Assembly: GCA_964472565.1 (NCBI GenBank) | Contig: CAYYNB010000005.1 | Location: 17,160 to 81,159 of the forward strand | Source of the DNA: DATAMF01 sp964472565 | Lineage (GTDB): Bacteria; Chloroflexota; Anaerolineae; Aggregatilineales; Aggregatilineaceae | Direction of reading: 5' to 3' | Length of the DNA stretch: 64,000 nucleotides | Shown: positions 17,726-26,332 of the stretch, piece after piece | Layout of the letters: each line of letters begins with the position of its first letter | Numbering within the stretch: the stretch's first letter is position 1 | Notes under the pieces: model-generated | Seen by the model: the letters and a program-made list of their open reading frames with translations, nothing else | Databases searched by the model: none | What the model was told of the DNA's origin: nothing | Made by a program: the position numbers and the translations under genes

Positions 17726-19774
17726 ATGACAGAAAGAAGAGAGCAATCAGAAAAACGAGTGGGGGTGTACATTTGCCACTGTGGGCATAATATCGCGGGG
17801 ACGGTTGATGTTGAGCACGTCGCGGAATGGGCTTATAACCTGCCCCATGTGGTCATTTCGCGGGACAACCGCTTTATGTGCGCCAGTACGGGACAGGAAC
17901 AGGTCGAAGAAGATATTAAGGAATACGAATTGACGCATGTGGTGGTGGCGTCGTGTTCCCCGCATATGCATGAAAAAACATTTCGGGGAGCCTGCGCGCG
18001 CGCCGGGTTGAATCCTTATTTGTTTGAAATGGCGAATATCCGCGAGCACGCTTCCTGGGTGCATCCAAATGACAAGGATGGCGCGACCAACAAAGCGAAG
18101 GCACTGGTCAGCGCGGCGGTGTATCGTGTGCTGCAACATGAGCCACTGACCCCCATGGAAGTGGAAATTCGGCCCGAAACGCTGATTGTGGGTGGTGGGA
18201 TTGCGGGTATTCAGGCGGCGCTGGAAATTGCATCGGCGGGCTACCATGTCTATATGGTAGAGCGCGAACCGAGCATCGGCGGGCATATGGCACAGTTGGA
18301 CAAAACGTTCCCCACACTCGACTGCTCCGCCTGTATTCTGACCCCCAAGATGTTTGATGTGGGTTCGCATCCCAATATCACCCTGATGACCTATGCGGAA
18401 GTAGAAACCGTCGATGGGTATGTGGGGAACTTCACGGTCAAGGTTCGCAAAAAATCAAAACATGTCCGTGAAGATCAGTGTACGGGGTGCGGCACCTGCT
18501 GGGAAAAATGCCCGGTCAAAGTCATTGATACGGAATATGAGGCCAGCCTGGGTTATCGTAAGGCGATCTATCGTCCATTTCCGCAAGCGGTGCCCAAATA
18601 TCCGGTTATTGATATTGAAAACTGTACCTACTATAAAACGGGCAAATGCAAAGCCTGCGAAAAGTTTTGCCAGCGGAATGCAATCGATTTTGATATGCCG
18701 GATGAAGTCGTTGAAATCCAGGTCGGGAATATCCTGCTTGCGACAGGTTACGAGTTGTTCGACTGCCGCCGTATCCCGCAATATGGCTATGGTCGCCTGG
18801 AGAATGTGTATACCAGCATGGAATTCGAGCGGCTGGTGAATGCTACCGGGCCAACCGAAGGCAAAATCACACTCCGTGATGGCGAAACGATGCCGAAGTC
18901 AGTGGCGATTATTCACTGTGTGGGAAGCCGCGACAAGAATCACAACGAATACTGCTCGGCGATTTGCTGTATGTCCTCGCTCAAATTCGCGCACCTGGTG
19001 ATGGAAAAAACGGGAGCCGAAGTCTACCAGTTTTATATTGACATGCGGCCTATTGCCAAAGGATATGAGGAGTTCTATCACCGGATTCTGGAAGAGGGCG
19101 CGAATTTTATCCGAGGGAGGGTGTCGGAGATCACCGATGCGGCGCATGTGCCAGAAGAAGAAGGCAAGCTGATCGTGATTGCCGAAGATACGCTGATCGG
19201 ACGGCAGCGCCGCGTGCCGGTGGATATGGTGATCCTCTCCGCCGCATTGGAACCCCGGCATGATGCTGCGGAAGTCGCGCACCTGTTCAGCGTGGGCTGC
19301 GGTAATACCGGGTTCTTTACAGAACGCCACCCCAAACTCGATCCAGTTGCGACGATGACTGAGGGTGTTTATATCGCCGGGGCGTGCCAGGGACCAAAAG
19401 ACATCCCCGATACCGTCGCCCAGGGCGCAGCCGCTGCCGCTCGAATTCTGAGCGTGATCTCGCAGCGCCGGGTCGAACTCGAACCGGTACGCGCCAGTAT
19501 TGACGAAAGCCGCTGCTCCGGCTGCCGGATTTGCAATAACATGTGTCCGTATGGCGCGATTGCCTACCTGGAAGATTTGGCTGTCTCGCGTGTGAATCCC
19601 GCCCTATGCAAAGGGTGCGGGACGTGTGTGGCGGCGTGTCCAAGCCAGATCATCACCGGCGCACACTTTACATTCGATCAACTGATGGCGGAAATCGACG
19701 GGATTATGGTGGACGTTCATACTGCTGCGCCTGTTCGTGTAGGGAATCAGCCGATAAAGGTAGGTAAAGCATGA
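17726..19774 (+). CDS. hdrA: Heterodisulfide reductase subunit A-like, flavin electron-bifurcating (HdrA)
   Basis: 682 aa. An N-terminal YICHCGHNIAGTVD domain is followed by the FAD-binding GGGIAGIQAALEIA (about 155-168) and the TLDCSACILTPKM segment. It carries four ferredoxin-like cysteine clusters: CTGCGTCWEKCP and CKACEKFC in the middle, CSGCRICNNMCP and CKGCGTCVAACP at the C-terminus. HdrA houses the bifurcating FAD that splits H2-derived electrons between a high-potential acceptor via HdrBC and ferredoxin. Length is normal. mvhD overlaps its stop by four bases. Confidence 0.95.
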   Translation: MTERREQSEKRVGVYICHCGHNIAGTVDVEHVAEWAYNLPHVVISRDNRFMCASTGQEQVEEDIKEYELTHVVVASCSPHMHEKTFRGACARAGLNPYLFEMANIREHASWVHPNDKDGATNKAKALVSAAVYRVLQHEPLTPMEVEIRPETLIVGGGIAGIQAALEIASAGYHVYMVEREPSIGGHMAQLDKTFPTLDCSACILTPKMFDVGSHPNITLMTYAEVETVDGYVGNFTVKVRKKSKHVREDQCTGCGTCWEKCPVKVIDTEYEASLGYRKAIYRPFPQAVPKYPVIDIENCTYYKTGKCKACEKFCQRNAIDFDMPDEVVEIQVGNILLATGYELFDCRRIPQYGYGRLENVYTSMEFERLVNATGPTEGKITLRDGETMPKSVAIIHCVGSRDKNHNEYCSAICCMSSLKFAHLVMEKTGAEVYQFYIDMRPIAKGYEEFYHRILEEGANFIRGRVSEITDAAHVPEEEGKLIVIAEDTLIGRQRRVPVDMVILSAALEPRHDAAEVAHLFSVGCGNTGFFTERHPKLDPVATMTEGVYIAGACQGPKDIPDTVAQGAAAAARILSVISQRRVELEPVRASIDESRCSGCRICNNMCPYGAIAYLEDLAVSRVNPALCKGCGTCVAACPSQIITGAHFTFDQLMAEIDGIMVDVHTAAPVRVGNQPIKVGKA

Positions 19775-20229
19775 GCGGTAATGGAACGTTTCAGCCCGTG
19801 ATTGTGGGCTTTCTGTGCAATTGGTGTTCCTATCGCGCGGCGGACCTGGCGGGCACGTCCAGAATGGGGTACCCCGCCACACTGCGCGACATCCGGATCA
19901 TGTGTACGGGGCGGCTGGACCCCACCTTTGTGCTGCGCGCACTGCAAAAAGGCGCGGATGGCGTGCTGATTATGGGCTGCCATCCCGGACAGTGCCACTA
20001 TCAGGAAGGAAATTATAAAGCTATCCGGCGGTTTGTTCTGCTGCGACGCACGCTGCGCCAACTGGGTGTTGAAGATGCACGGGTGCAACTGCATTGGGCA
20101 TCGGCGGCGCAAGGTGTCATTTTTGCACAAACCGTCGCCAGGATGACTGAAGAAATAAAGGCGCTTGGCCCGCTGGAATGGCCACGCAACTGGACCAACC
20201 CTGAGGAGGCCGAATATGAGCAAGCCTAA
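19771..20229 (+). CDS. mvhD: F420-non-reducing hydrogenase iron-sulfur subunit D (MvhD)
   Basis: 152 aa. MvhD holds a 2Fe-2S cluster and hands electrons from the hydrogenase to HdrA. Conserved cysteines are C16 and C19 (GFLCNWCSYRAAD), C45 (RIMCTGRLDP) and C70/C75 (GCHPGQCHY). It overlaps both hdrA and mvhG, which confirms physical linkage of the two halves of the complex. Confidence 0.94.
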   Translation: MSGNGTFQPVIVGFLCNWCSYRAADLAGTSRMGYPATLRDIRIMCTGRLDPTFVLRALQKGADGVLIMGCHPGQCHYQEGNYKAIRRFVLLRRTLRQLGVEDARVQLHWASAAQGVIFAQTVARMTEEIKALGPLEWPRNWTNPEEAEYEQA

Positions 20230-21214
20230 ACTCGCCCTGTATTGGGCCTCGTCGTGCGGCGGCTGCGAGATCGCGGTGCTGGGGCTGCACGAAAAGGTTC
20301 TGGATGTGGCGAATACGTTCGACATCGTGTTTTGGCCGTGTGTCATGGACTTTAAATACACAGATGTCGAAAACATGGCCGACAACGAAATCGATGTGTG
20401 CCTGTTCAACGGCGCGATCCGCAATGATGAAAACGCACACCTGGCGCATTTACTCCGCAAGAAGTCGAAGGTGTTGGTGGCGTTTGGGGCGTGCGCTTAT
20501 GGCGGCTCGATGCCAGGACTCGCCAACTTCACTAATCGGGAAGCGATTTTTGACTACGTGTATAAAAAGTCTCCGACGGTGGATAACCCGGAAAATATTG
20601 TTCCTCAGCCCCGAACAGACGTTGAGGAAGGCGATCTCAGACTGCCGAAGTTCTGGCAGACAGTCAAAACGCTGGATCAAGTTGTGCCGGTGGATTACTA
20701 TCTGCCTGGGTGTCCTCCCGAAGCACAAACGATTGAACTGGCTGTGAATGCGATTGTGTCGGGCCAACTGCCGCCGCCGGGTTCGGTGATTGGCGCGGAT
20801 ACTACGGTTTGCGACGAATGCCCGCGTACCAAAAGCGAGAAGAAGATCAAACAGTTCTACCGTCCGCAGGAGATTATCCCGGACCCCGATATTTGCTTGT
20901 TGGAGCAAGGGTTGTTCTGCGCGGGGATAGCAACTCGATCCGGCTGTGGGGCGTTGTGTCCCCAGGCGAATATGGGCTGCCGGGGGTGCTACGGCCCGAA
21001 CGATGGCGTTTACGATCAGGGTGCAAAACTGATTGCGGGGGTTGCCTCGGCCATTGATGCCATGACGTTCGAGGAAGCCGAAGCAATTTTCGACTCGCTG
21101 CCCGACCCAGCAGGTTATTTTTACCGCTTCCACCTGCCTCAGTCGCTGCTACGCCGGAAAGCGCGCACCACCAGCAAAGAGCGCGTTCGGGAACTCGCCG
21201 GAGGAGAACGATGA
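20216..21214 (+). CDS. mvhG: [NiFe]-hydrogenase small subunit, MvhG type
   Basis: 332 aa from the ATG at 20216, preceded by GAGGAGG; a reading from 20165 would bury that site. The proximal-cluster ligands begin at SSCGGCE (C14, C17) and continue with GACAYGG and PGCPPE; the C-terminal part has FCAGIATRSGCGALCPQ and GCRGCYGP. There is no Tat signal, so the enzyme is cytoplasmic, as for group 3 hydrogenases. It overlaps mvhD by 14 bases and mvhA by four. Confidence 0.94.
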   Translation: MSKPKLALYWASSCGGCEIAVLGLHEKVLDVANTFDIVFWPCVMDFKYTDVENMADNEIDVCLFNGAIRNDENAHLAHLLRKKSKVLVAFGACAYGGSMPGLANFTNREAIFDYVYKKSPTVDNPENIVPQPRTDVEEGDLRLPKFWQTVKTLDQVVPVDYYLPGCPPEAQTIELAVNAIVSGQLPPPGSVIGADTTVCDECPRTKSEKKIKQFYRPQEIIPDPDICLLEQGLFCAGIATRSGCGALCPQANMGCRGCYGPNDGVYDQGAKLIAGVASAIDAMTFEEAEAIFDSLPDPAGYFYRFHLPQSLLRRKARTTSKERVRELAGGER

Positions 21215-22701
21215 CACGCATTACGATTGATCCGATTACCCGGCTCGAAGGTCACGGCAAGATCGAAATTTTTCTGAACGAGCAGGGCAATGTTGAAAAC
21301 TGCTATTTGCAAATTCCTGAACTGCGCGGCTTTGAAGTGTTCTGTCTGGGACGCCCCGCGGAGGAAATGCCCCGGCTGACGGATCGCATCTGCGGGGTAT
21401 GTCCAGAGGCGCACCATATGGCTGCCGCGAAGGCACTGGATGAACTCTACCAGGTGGATCCACCAGCGCCTGCGAAAAAGCTGCGCGAACTGCTATACAG
21501 TGCCTTTTTTGTCACCGATCACACGACGCATTTTTATGCATTGGGCGGACCGGATTTTGTCGTTGGGCCGGATGCGCCGGCGGCAGAACGCAATATTCTA
21601 GGCGTGATTGCGAAAGTAGGGCTGGAGATCGGCGGGCAGGTGATCGCCTGCCGTAAACGCAACCACGAAGTGATCAAAATAATTGGGGGGCGCACGATTC
21701 ATCCGGTGACAGCGTTACCGGGCGGCATGGCTCACCCAATCACGGAGGAACAACGCCAGCAGATTCTCGAAATCGCGCGGCAGAACGTGGAATTTGCGCA
21801 GTTTACCATCCAACTATTCCATGATGTGGTACTGGCAAACAGCGGCTATGTCGATCTGATTGTCAGCCAGGGATACACCCAAAAGACGTACTATATGGGG
21901 CTGGTGGATGAGAATAATCACGTTAACTTCTATGATGGCAAGGTGCGCGTGGTCGATCCTGATGGTAAGGAATTCGTCAAGTACGCACCGACTGACTATA
22001 CCCAGCATATTGCCGAACGTGTCGAACCCTGGTCCTATCTGAAGTTTACCTATCTGAAAAAGGTGGGCTGGAAGGGATTTATAGACGGCAAAGACAGCGG
22101 CATCTATATGGCAACACCGCTGTCCCGGCTGAATGCGGCGGATGGGATGGCGACTCCGCTGGCGCAGGCTGAGTATGAAAAGATGTATGAAACACTCGGC
22201 GGTAAACCGATCCATCATACGCTGGCAATTCACTGGGCGCGGGTGATTGAACTACTCTATGCCGCGGAACGAATGGTGCAACTGGCCGAAGACCCGGAGA
22301 TTACCAGCACCAACGTCCGCGCCATCCCTACGGCAACTCCGACGGAAGGCGTGGGGATTGTCGAAGCGCCGCGCGGCACGCTGACGCATCACTACAAGAC
22401 GGATGAACGAGGACTGCTAACTGAAGTTAATCTGGTGGTTGGCACGACCAACAATAATGCGCCAATGTATATCAGCGTCAAAAAGGCGGCGCAAGCCCTG
22501 ATCCATGATGGGCAGGTGAATGATGGCATTCTGAACCGGATTGAGATGGCCTTCCGGTCCTACGATCCGTGTATGTCGTGTGCGACTCACTCGCTGCCGG
22601 GGCAGATGCCTCTGGAGTTGATTGTGCGCGATGTAACGGGCGCGCTGGTTCATCATCTGAGCCAGTATGTTCAGCCGGAACTGCTTGAAACGGTCGAATA
22701 A
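21211..22701 (+). CDS. mvhA: [NiFe]-hydrogenase large subunit, MvhA type
   Basis: 496 aa. The active-site motifs are complete: RIC61GVC64PEAH68 near the N-terminus and DPC454MSC457ATH460 near the C-terminus. After H460, 36 residues remain that are expected to be removed by a maturation protease once Ni is inserted; a candidate protease follows. Sequence style fits group 3c (MvhA) hydrogenases coupled to HdrABC. The gene ends the tight six-gene overlap series. Confidence 0.95.
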   Translation: MTRITIDPITRLEGHGKIEIFLNEQGNVENCYLQIPELRGFEVFCLGRPAEEMPRLTDRICGVCPEAHHMAAAKALDELYQVDPPAPAKKLRELLYSAFFVTDHTTHFYALGGPDFVVGPDAPAAERNILGVIAKVGLEIGGQVIACRKRNHEVIKIIGGRTIHPVTALPGGMAHPITEEQRQQILEIARQNVEFAQFTIQLFHDVVLANSGYVDLIVSQGYTQKTYYMGLVDENNHVNFYDGKVRVVDPDGKEFVKYAPTDYTQHIAERVEPWSYLKFTYLKKVGWKGFIDGKDSGIYMATPLSRLNAADGMATPLAQAEYEKMYETLGGKPIHHTLAIHWARVIELLYAAERMVQLAEDPEITSTNVRAIPTATPTEGVGIVEAPRGTLTHHYKTDERGLLTEVNLVVGTTNNNAPMYISVKKAAQALIHDGQVNDGILNRIEMAFRSYDPCMSCATHSLPGQMPLELIVRDVTGALVHHLSQYVQPELLETVE

Positions 22702-22717
22702 TCAGATTTCGCGTACC

Positions 22718-22745
22718 GGGGGGCGCAGATGTGCCCCCATTTTTG
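22718..22745 (+). terminator. Terminator or attenuator between mvhA and the maturation protease
   Basis: GGGGGC (22719-22724) pairs with GCCCCC (22733-22738), followed by ATTTTTG. It sits 17 bases after the mvhA stop and 18 before the protease start, so it would end or reduce transcription into the protease gene. Confidence 0.7.
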
Positions 22746-22762
22746 TTAAGGCAGCGTTTCTT

Positions 22763-23227
22763 ATGGCAAAAACACTCCTGATAGGGCTAGGAAACCCGAT
22801 TCTGACCGATGATGCGATTGGTTGGCATGTGGTTGAGCAAGCGCGTGATAACTTCGAACTGGGTGATGTCGATATTCAGTTGGCATGTGTGGGTGGACTA
22901 TCGTTAGCGGAATTGATGATTGGATACGAGCGCGTAATTATTGTGGATTCGATCATCACCAAGCGCCATTTACCCGGCACGGTGTATCACCTTTCTTTGT
23001 CCTCACTCCCCGATACTCTCAATTCCTCGTCGGCGCATGACACGAATCTGATCACTGCCCTCGAAGCGCTGCGGCGTTTTAATGCGCCGGTACCGGATAA
23101 CAACGCGATTGAGTTTGTGGCCGTGGAAGCATTAGATGTCTGGACGTTTGGCGAAGGCTGTACACCAGATGTCGCGGCCAGCATTCCAACGGCGGCGGAA
23201 CGGGTGTGGGCTTTGCTCCAATCCTAA
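22763..23227 (+). CDS. Hydrogenase maturation protease (HycI/HyaD family)
   Basis: 154 aa starting MAKTLLIGLGNPILTDD. The GLGNPILTDDAIGWHVV motif with Asp16/Asp17, VIIVDSI and the later His-containing segments match peptidase family M52, which binds Ni in the large subunit and clips its C-terminal extension. It follows mvhA by 61 bases with a hairpin between. The upstream ORF extension to 22667 overlaps mvhA and the hairpin and is not the real start. The Shine-Dalgarno is weak (AAGGCAG). Confidence 0.9.
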   Translation: MAKTLLIGLGNPILTDDAIGWHVVEQARDNFELGDVDIQLACVGGLSLAELMIGYERVIIVDSIITKRHLPGTVYHLSLSSLPDTLNSSSAHDTNLITALEALRRFNAPVPDNNAIEFVAVEALDVWTFGEGCTPDVAASIPTAAERVWALLQS

Positions 23228-23296
23228 AATTCTCTGGCAGCAGGGCGGTAATGTGTGTTATATGTTGGCTATTCATGGCAGCCATGTGAGGACATT

Positions 23297-23917
23297 ATGC
23301 AAGACGATTTTGTGAAACGCCAACAGGAAGAACGCCGGATCAAAGATGCGGGTCGTTTACCGCCCGGCCAACTGCTGACACTGAAGTTCCCGGTACTGCA
23401 TTATGGGCATGTGCCAACCATTGATACAACAACCTGGACGCTGCGGGTGTTTGGAGAAGTTGAAGCAGAAAAAACATGGACCTGGGATGAATTCTGCGCG
23501 ATCCCAACCACGACAATCCAGACTGATATTCACTGCGTGACCGGGTGGAGCAAATTCGATACGACGTGGGAAGGCCCATTATTCCGCGACTTTATCAAAC
23601 TCTTTCAGGTTAAACCGGAGGCGAAGTATGTGATTGCCCATGCGCCTTCGGGGTTCAGCGCGAATCTTCCGCTGGAAGTGATGCTGGAAGAGAATGTGAT
23701 GCTGGCCTGGAAGTTCAACGGACAACTGTTAGAGCCAGAACATGGCTTCCCGGTGCGCACATTGGTGCCGCAACGCTATTTTTGGAAAAGCACCAAGTGG
23801 CTTAAAGGGCTGGAATTCAGCAAGTCTGATAAGCCGGGCTTCTGGGAACAGACGGGGTATCATAACGATGGGGATCCGTGGAAAGAAGAGCGGTATCAGC
23901 GCCGCAGTCTATTCTAA
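23297..23917 (+). CDS. Sulfite-oxidase-like molybdopterin-dependent protein
   Basis: 206 aa, single molybdopterin domain of the sulfite oxidase/YedY superfamily. The motif TDIHC80VTGWSKFDTTWEG provides the Mo-ligating cysteine. FPVLHYGHVPTID, GFSANLPLE, LEPEHGFPVRTLVPQ and YFWKSTKWLKGLEF are family landmarks. There is no signal peptide, dimerisation domain or heme domain, so it is a short cytoplasmic form whose substrate is not known. The ATG at 23297 follows GTGAGGA. It is just downstream of the hydrogenase cluster but in its own spacing. Confidence 0.85.
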   Translation: MQDDFVKRQQEERRIKDAGRLPPGQLLTLKFPVLHYGHVPTIDTTTWTLRVFGEVEAEKTWTWDEFCAIPTTTIQTDIHCVTGWSKFDTTWEGPLFRDFIKLFQVKPEAKYVIAHAPSGFSANLPLEVMLEENVMLAWKFNGQLLEPEHGFPVRTLVPQRYFWKSTKWLKGLEFSKSDKPGFWEQTGYHNDGDPWKEERYQRRSLF

Positions 23918-23978
23918 AGCGCTGCCCTGTTATTCATTTGCCATGAATAACAACTCGATTAAGGCTGCATTGGGCTTA

Positions 23979-24007
23979 TTGACATCACATAAGACTTCCC
24001 TTATACT
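23979..24007 (+). promoter_or_regulatory. Near-consensus sigma-70-type promoter
   Basis: A perfect TTGACA (23979-23984), a 17-base spacer and TATACT (24002-24007). Transcription would begin near 24014 and read the short ORF and terminator that follow. It is one of the strongest promoters in the window. Confidence 0.85.
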
Positions 24008-24035
24008 GACTAGATAATTAAAGGAAGTTTAGTCT

Positions 24036-24086
24036 ATGCGCTACTTGTCTTTAACCCAACTGTTTCAGCCCGCAAAGCACGGTTAA
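24036..24086 (+). CDS. 16-codon ORF, possible leader peptide or small RNA reading frame
   Basis: MRYLSLTQLFQPAKHG, with AAGGAAG (24021-24027) eight bases before the ATG. It lies between a consensus-like promoter and a strong hairpin terminator whose left arm overlaps the last codons and whose loop contains the stop codon. This layout looks like a leader peptide that controls read-through into the SWIM-protein gene, or a roughly 90-base small RNA. There is no run of one codon as in classical amino-acid attenuators, so the sensed signal, if any, is unknown. Confidence 0.5.
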   Translation: MRYLSLTQLFQPAKHG

Positions 24087-24104
24087 ATACCCCGTGCTTT
24101 TTTG
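24075..24104 (+). terminator. Rho-independent terminator overlapping the short ORF
   Basis: AAGCACGG (24075-24082) pairs with CCGTGCTT (24092-24099), followed by a run of six to seven T. The loop contains the TAA of the 16-codon ORF, so a ribosome at the stop codon would prevent hairpin formation. Confidence 0.85.
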
Positions 24105-24142
24105 TTTCTAGGTAATTTGTATAGAGTAGAAGGAAGGTTCAC

Positions 24143-24391
24143 ATGGATTACGGAATGATCGGCAAGATCGAAAAAGCCAAGCGGTATGCAGAGCAGCGCG
24201 ACCGGATTCACTTCCAGTCCTTTACTGTAACCTTTGATGGCGACAACAGTCCTCACACTGTAACCTACAGTCAAAATCAATGGACATGTGATTGCAGTTT
24301 CTTTAAGACGCGCGGTGTATGCAGCCACTCCATGGCGCTTGAGCGAGTTCTTGCCGGCATGCTTCCCGAATCCGCATCTATTGAATCGTAA
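24143..24391 (+). CDS. Small SWIM zinc-finger protein
   Basis: 82 aa. The SWIM signature C49-x-C51-x8-C60-x-H62 (CDCSFFKTRGVCSH) is complete. SWIM fingers bind DNA or proteins and usually sit in larger ATPases or transposases; here it is almost alone, preceded by a short beta-rich segment. GAAGGAAGG precedes the ATG. It may depend on read-through of the terminator at 24075-24104. No neighbour suggests its role. Confidence 0.8.
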   Translation: MDYGMIGKIEKAKRYAEQRDRIHFQSFTVTFDGDNSPHTVTYSQNQWTCDCSFFKTRGVCSHSMALERVLAGMLPESASIES

Positions 24392-24422
24392 GTTAGCTTC
24401 TACAACTGCATAAATACCTGAT

Positions 24423-24456
24423 AAGAGCGGCTTCTCTGACCAGAGAAACCGCTCTT
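24423..24456. terminator. Bidirectional hairpin between SWIM gene and histidine kinase
   Basis: A 16-base arm (24423-24438) pairs with 24441-24456 with one mismatch (AAGAGCGG against CCGCTCTT, then TTCTCT against AGAGAA). No strong T tract follows, but its position between convergent stops suggests transcription ends here. Confidence 0.6.
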
Positions 24457-24459
24457 GAT

Positions 24460-26328
24460 CTATTCCGGGGTATAAGTTACCAACTGCATGGAGAATGTGC
24501 TGCCTTTGCCCAGTTCACTTTCCACTTTCAGATCACCGCCCATCAACGTGAGCAAATTACGGGTGATCGCCAGGCCTAATCCAGTGCCGGGCTGTTCAGA
24601 GACAAACTGGTTGTCCGCACGCCAGAATTTGGTGCCCAGGCGCGCGATTTGTTCGGCAGTCATCCCAATTCCCGTATCTTTCACACTGATATTGATGTGA
24701 CCATCCTGGGTTTCGATGTGAAGCGTAATGGTTCCACCGGGAGGAGTATATTTGTAGGCATTGCTCAGAATGTTGGTCAAGACCTGCACCACTCGGCTGC
24801 GGTCCGCCTTGACTTTTTGCAAATTATCGGGGATTTCTTCGATCAGATTATGCTGGCGTTCTTTGATCTGCTGAATCACGCCTTCTTTGGCCTCTTCGAT
24901 GGCCGCGCGAAGGTCCACTTCTTCTTGTTTAACCTGGAGCTGGCCGCTTTCGATACGGCTGATGTCGTTCAGATCGCTGACGAGCACCATCATCCGCTGG
25001 ACCGCATTTTTGATCGAGCCGAGAAATGTAACTTGCTGGTCGGAAAGCGAGCCGAGCATCAGTAACAAATCGGCATAACCGCTGATGCTGGTCATGGGCA
25101 CCTTGAGTTCATGCGCAACAAGACTCACAAATTCAGATTTGGCTGTATTGGCGGCTTTGACGGCACTATACAGGCGGCCATTTTCGATGGCAATCGCGGC
25201 ACGATCTGCCAGCCGTGAGGCGAGAGCCTGGGCGTCTTCGTCGAACGCATCGGATCGTGTAGCCGTTAACATCACCACACCAATCACATTACTTTCGCGG
25301 CGAATAGGTACACAGAGAATCGTTTTGGCGGGATCAACACCGGGCGGTGAAAATTGCAGCGCGGCTTCGCCGGTTTCAAAGACCTGGCCGATCAAGGGGT
25401 GGGTCAGAGTGAGTTCGGATTTGTCAGAAAACTCATCCGGATCGCCATAATGCGTCACCAACCGCACCACATGGGCATCTGGATCAAGCAGTCCCAGGCT
25501 GGCACTTTGGGCGTGGCACAGACGCGATGACCATTCCAGCGTGATATTCATCGCGTGGGTCATATCCAGCGTTTCATTCAACTGGCGGTCAATCCACTGG
25601 AGCATGGTCAGCTCTTCGACACGTTCCGCCAACGCCTGGTCTTTGGCGCTGTAAAGCCGCGCGTTATCGATTGCCACCGCAGCCTGAGCCGCAAACGCAT
25701 CCAGCACTTCGAGGTCTTTTTCGGAGAACAACCCCGTCCGAATGCGGTTATCCACATAAACCACGCCGATGATATTGCCGCGTGCCCGGAGAGGGGTAGC
25801 CATAATGCTGCGCAGCGCGTGAGTTACAACGCTCACCTGCCCGGCATAACGCGGATCGGTCTGAGCATTGGTGGTCACAACGGCTTTGCCACTGTTCACA
25901 ACTTCGCGGGTAATCGTGCGGCTGACGACAAACGCGCCGCTTTCCAACGTTTCCTGATCGAAATTGCGAGCGACGCGAACTTCCAGCTTACCATCATCAT
26001 CGAGCAGCATCAGAAAGCCGCGCTCAGCATCGGTAATTTGGATAATGGCGTCCATCACCTGATCAAGGACCGTTTGTAAGTCCAGCGAGGACCCGATGAC
26101 CCGGCTGACCTCGTAGAGTGCTCCCAGGCGCTTGTGCTGGACCGATTCCTGGTAATTGGCAGTCACATCATCAAGCAGCTTTTCAAGCGCGGCAAGGCGT
26201 TGATCCAGATAAACCGGATCAATCGTCTTCGCCTGAGCCTGAGAGCGAAGCAAAACAATATTCTGTCGCGCATTGCTGAGCGACATTCCCATCTGGTGTG
26301 TGGTTTTGGGGGTTGTTTCGTCCATCAC
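24460..26328 (-). CDS. Soluble two-GAF sensor histidine kinase
   Basis: 622 aa, no membrane segments. Order: N-terminal helix, GAF domain 1 (about 65-215, with ITDAERGFLMLLDDDG), coiled stretch, GAF domain 2 (about 235-385), HisKA with phospho-acceptor VAHELKVPMTSISGYADL, and HATPase_c with NAYKYTPPGG, DTGIGM and GTGLGLAIT. All kinase boxes are intact. It senses a cytoplasmic signal through GAF ligands. The adjacent codons GTG/ATG leave the start uncertain by one residue. The nearest regulator on this strand is far, so the partner is unknown; the H-box resembles that of the kinase at 62480. Confidence 0.92.
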   Translation of the reverse strand: MMDETTPKTTHQMGMSLSNARQNIVLLRSQAQAKTIDPVYLDQRLAALEKLLDDVTANYQESVQHKRLGALYEVSRVIGSSLDLQTVLDQVMDAIIQITDAERGFLMLLDDDGKLEVRVARNFDQETLESGAFVVSRTITREVVNSGKAVVTTNAQTDPRYAGQVSVVTHALRSIMATPLRARGNIIGVVYVDNRIRTGLFSEKDLEVLDAFAAQAAVAIDNARLYSAKDQALAERVEELTMLQWIDRQLNETLDMTHAMNITLEWSSRLCHAQSASLGLLDPDAHVVRLVTHYGDPDEFSDKSELTLTHPLIGQVFETGEAALQFSPPGVDPAKTILCVPIRRESNVIGVVMLTATRSDAFDEDAQALASRLADRAAIAIENGRLYSAVKAANTAKSEFVSLVAHELKVPMTSISGYADLLLMLGSLSDQQVTFLGSIKNAVQRMMVLVSDLNDISRIESGQLQVKQEEVDLRAAIEEAKEGVIQQIKERQHNLIEEIPDNLQKVKADRSRVVQVLTNILSNAYKYTPPGGTITLHIETQDGHINISVKDTGIGMTAEQIARLGTKFWRADNQFVSEQPGTGLGLAITRNLLTLMGGDLKVESELGKGSTFSMQLVTYTPE

Positions 26329-26332
26329 ATTT

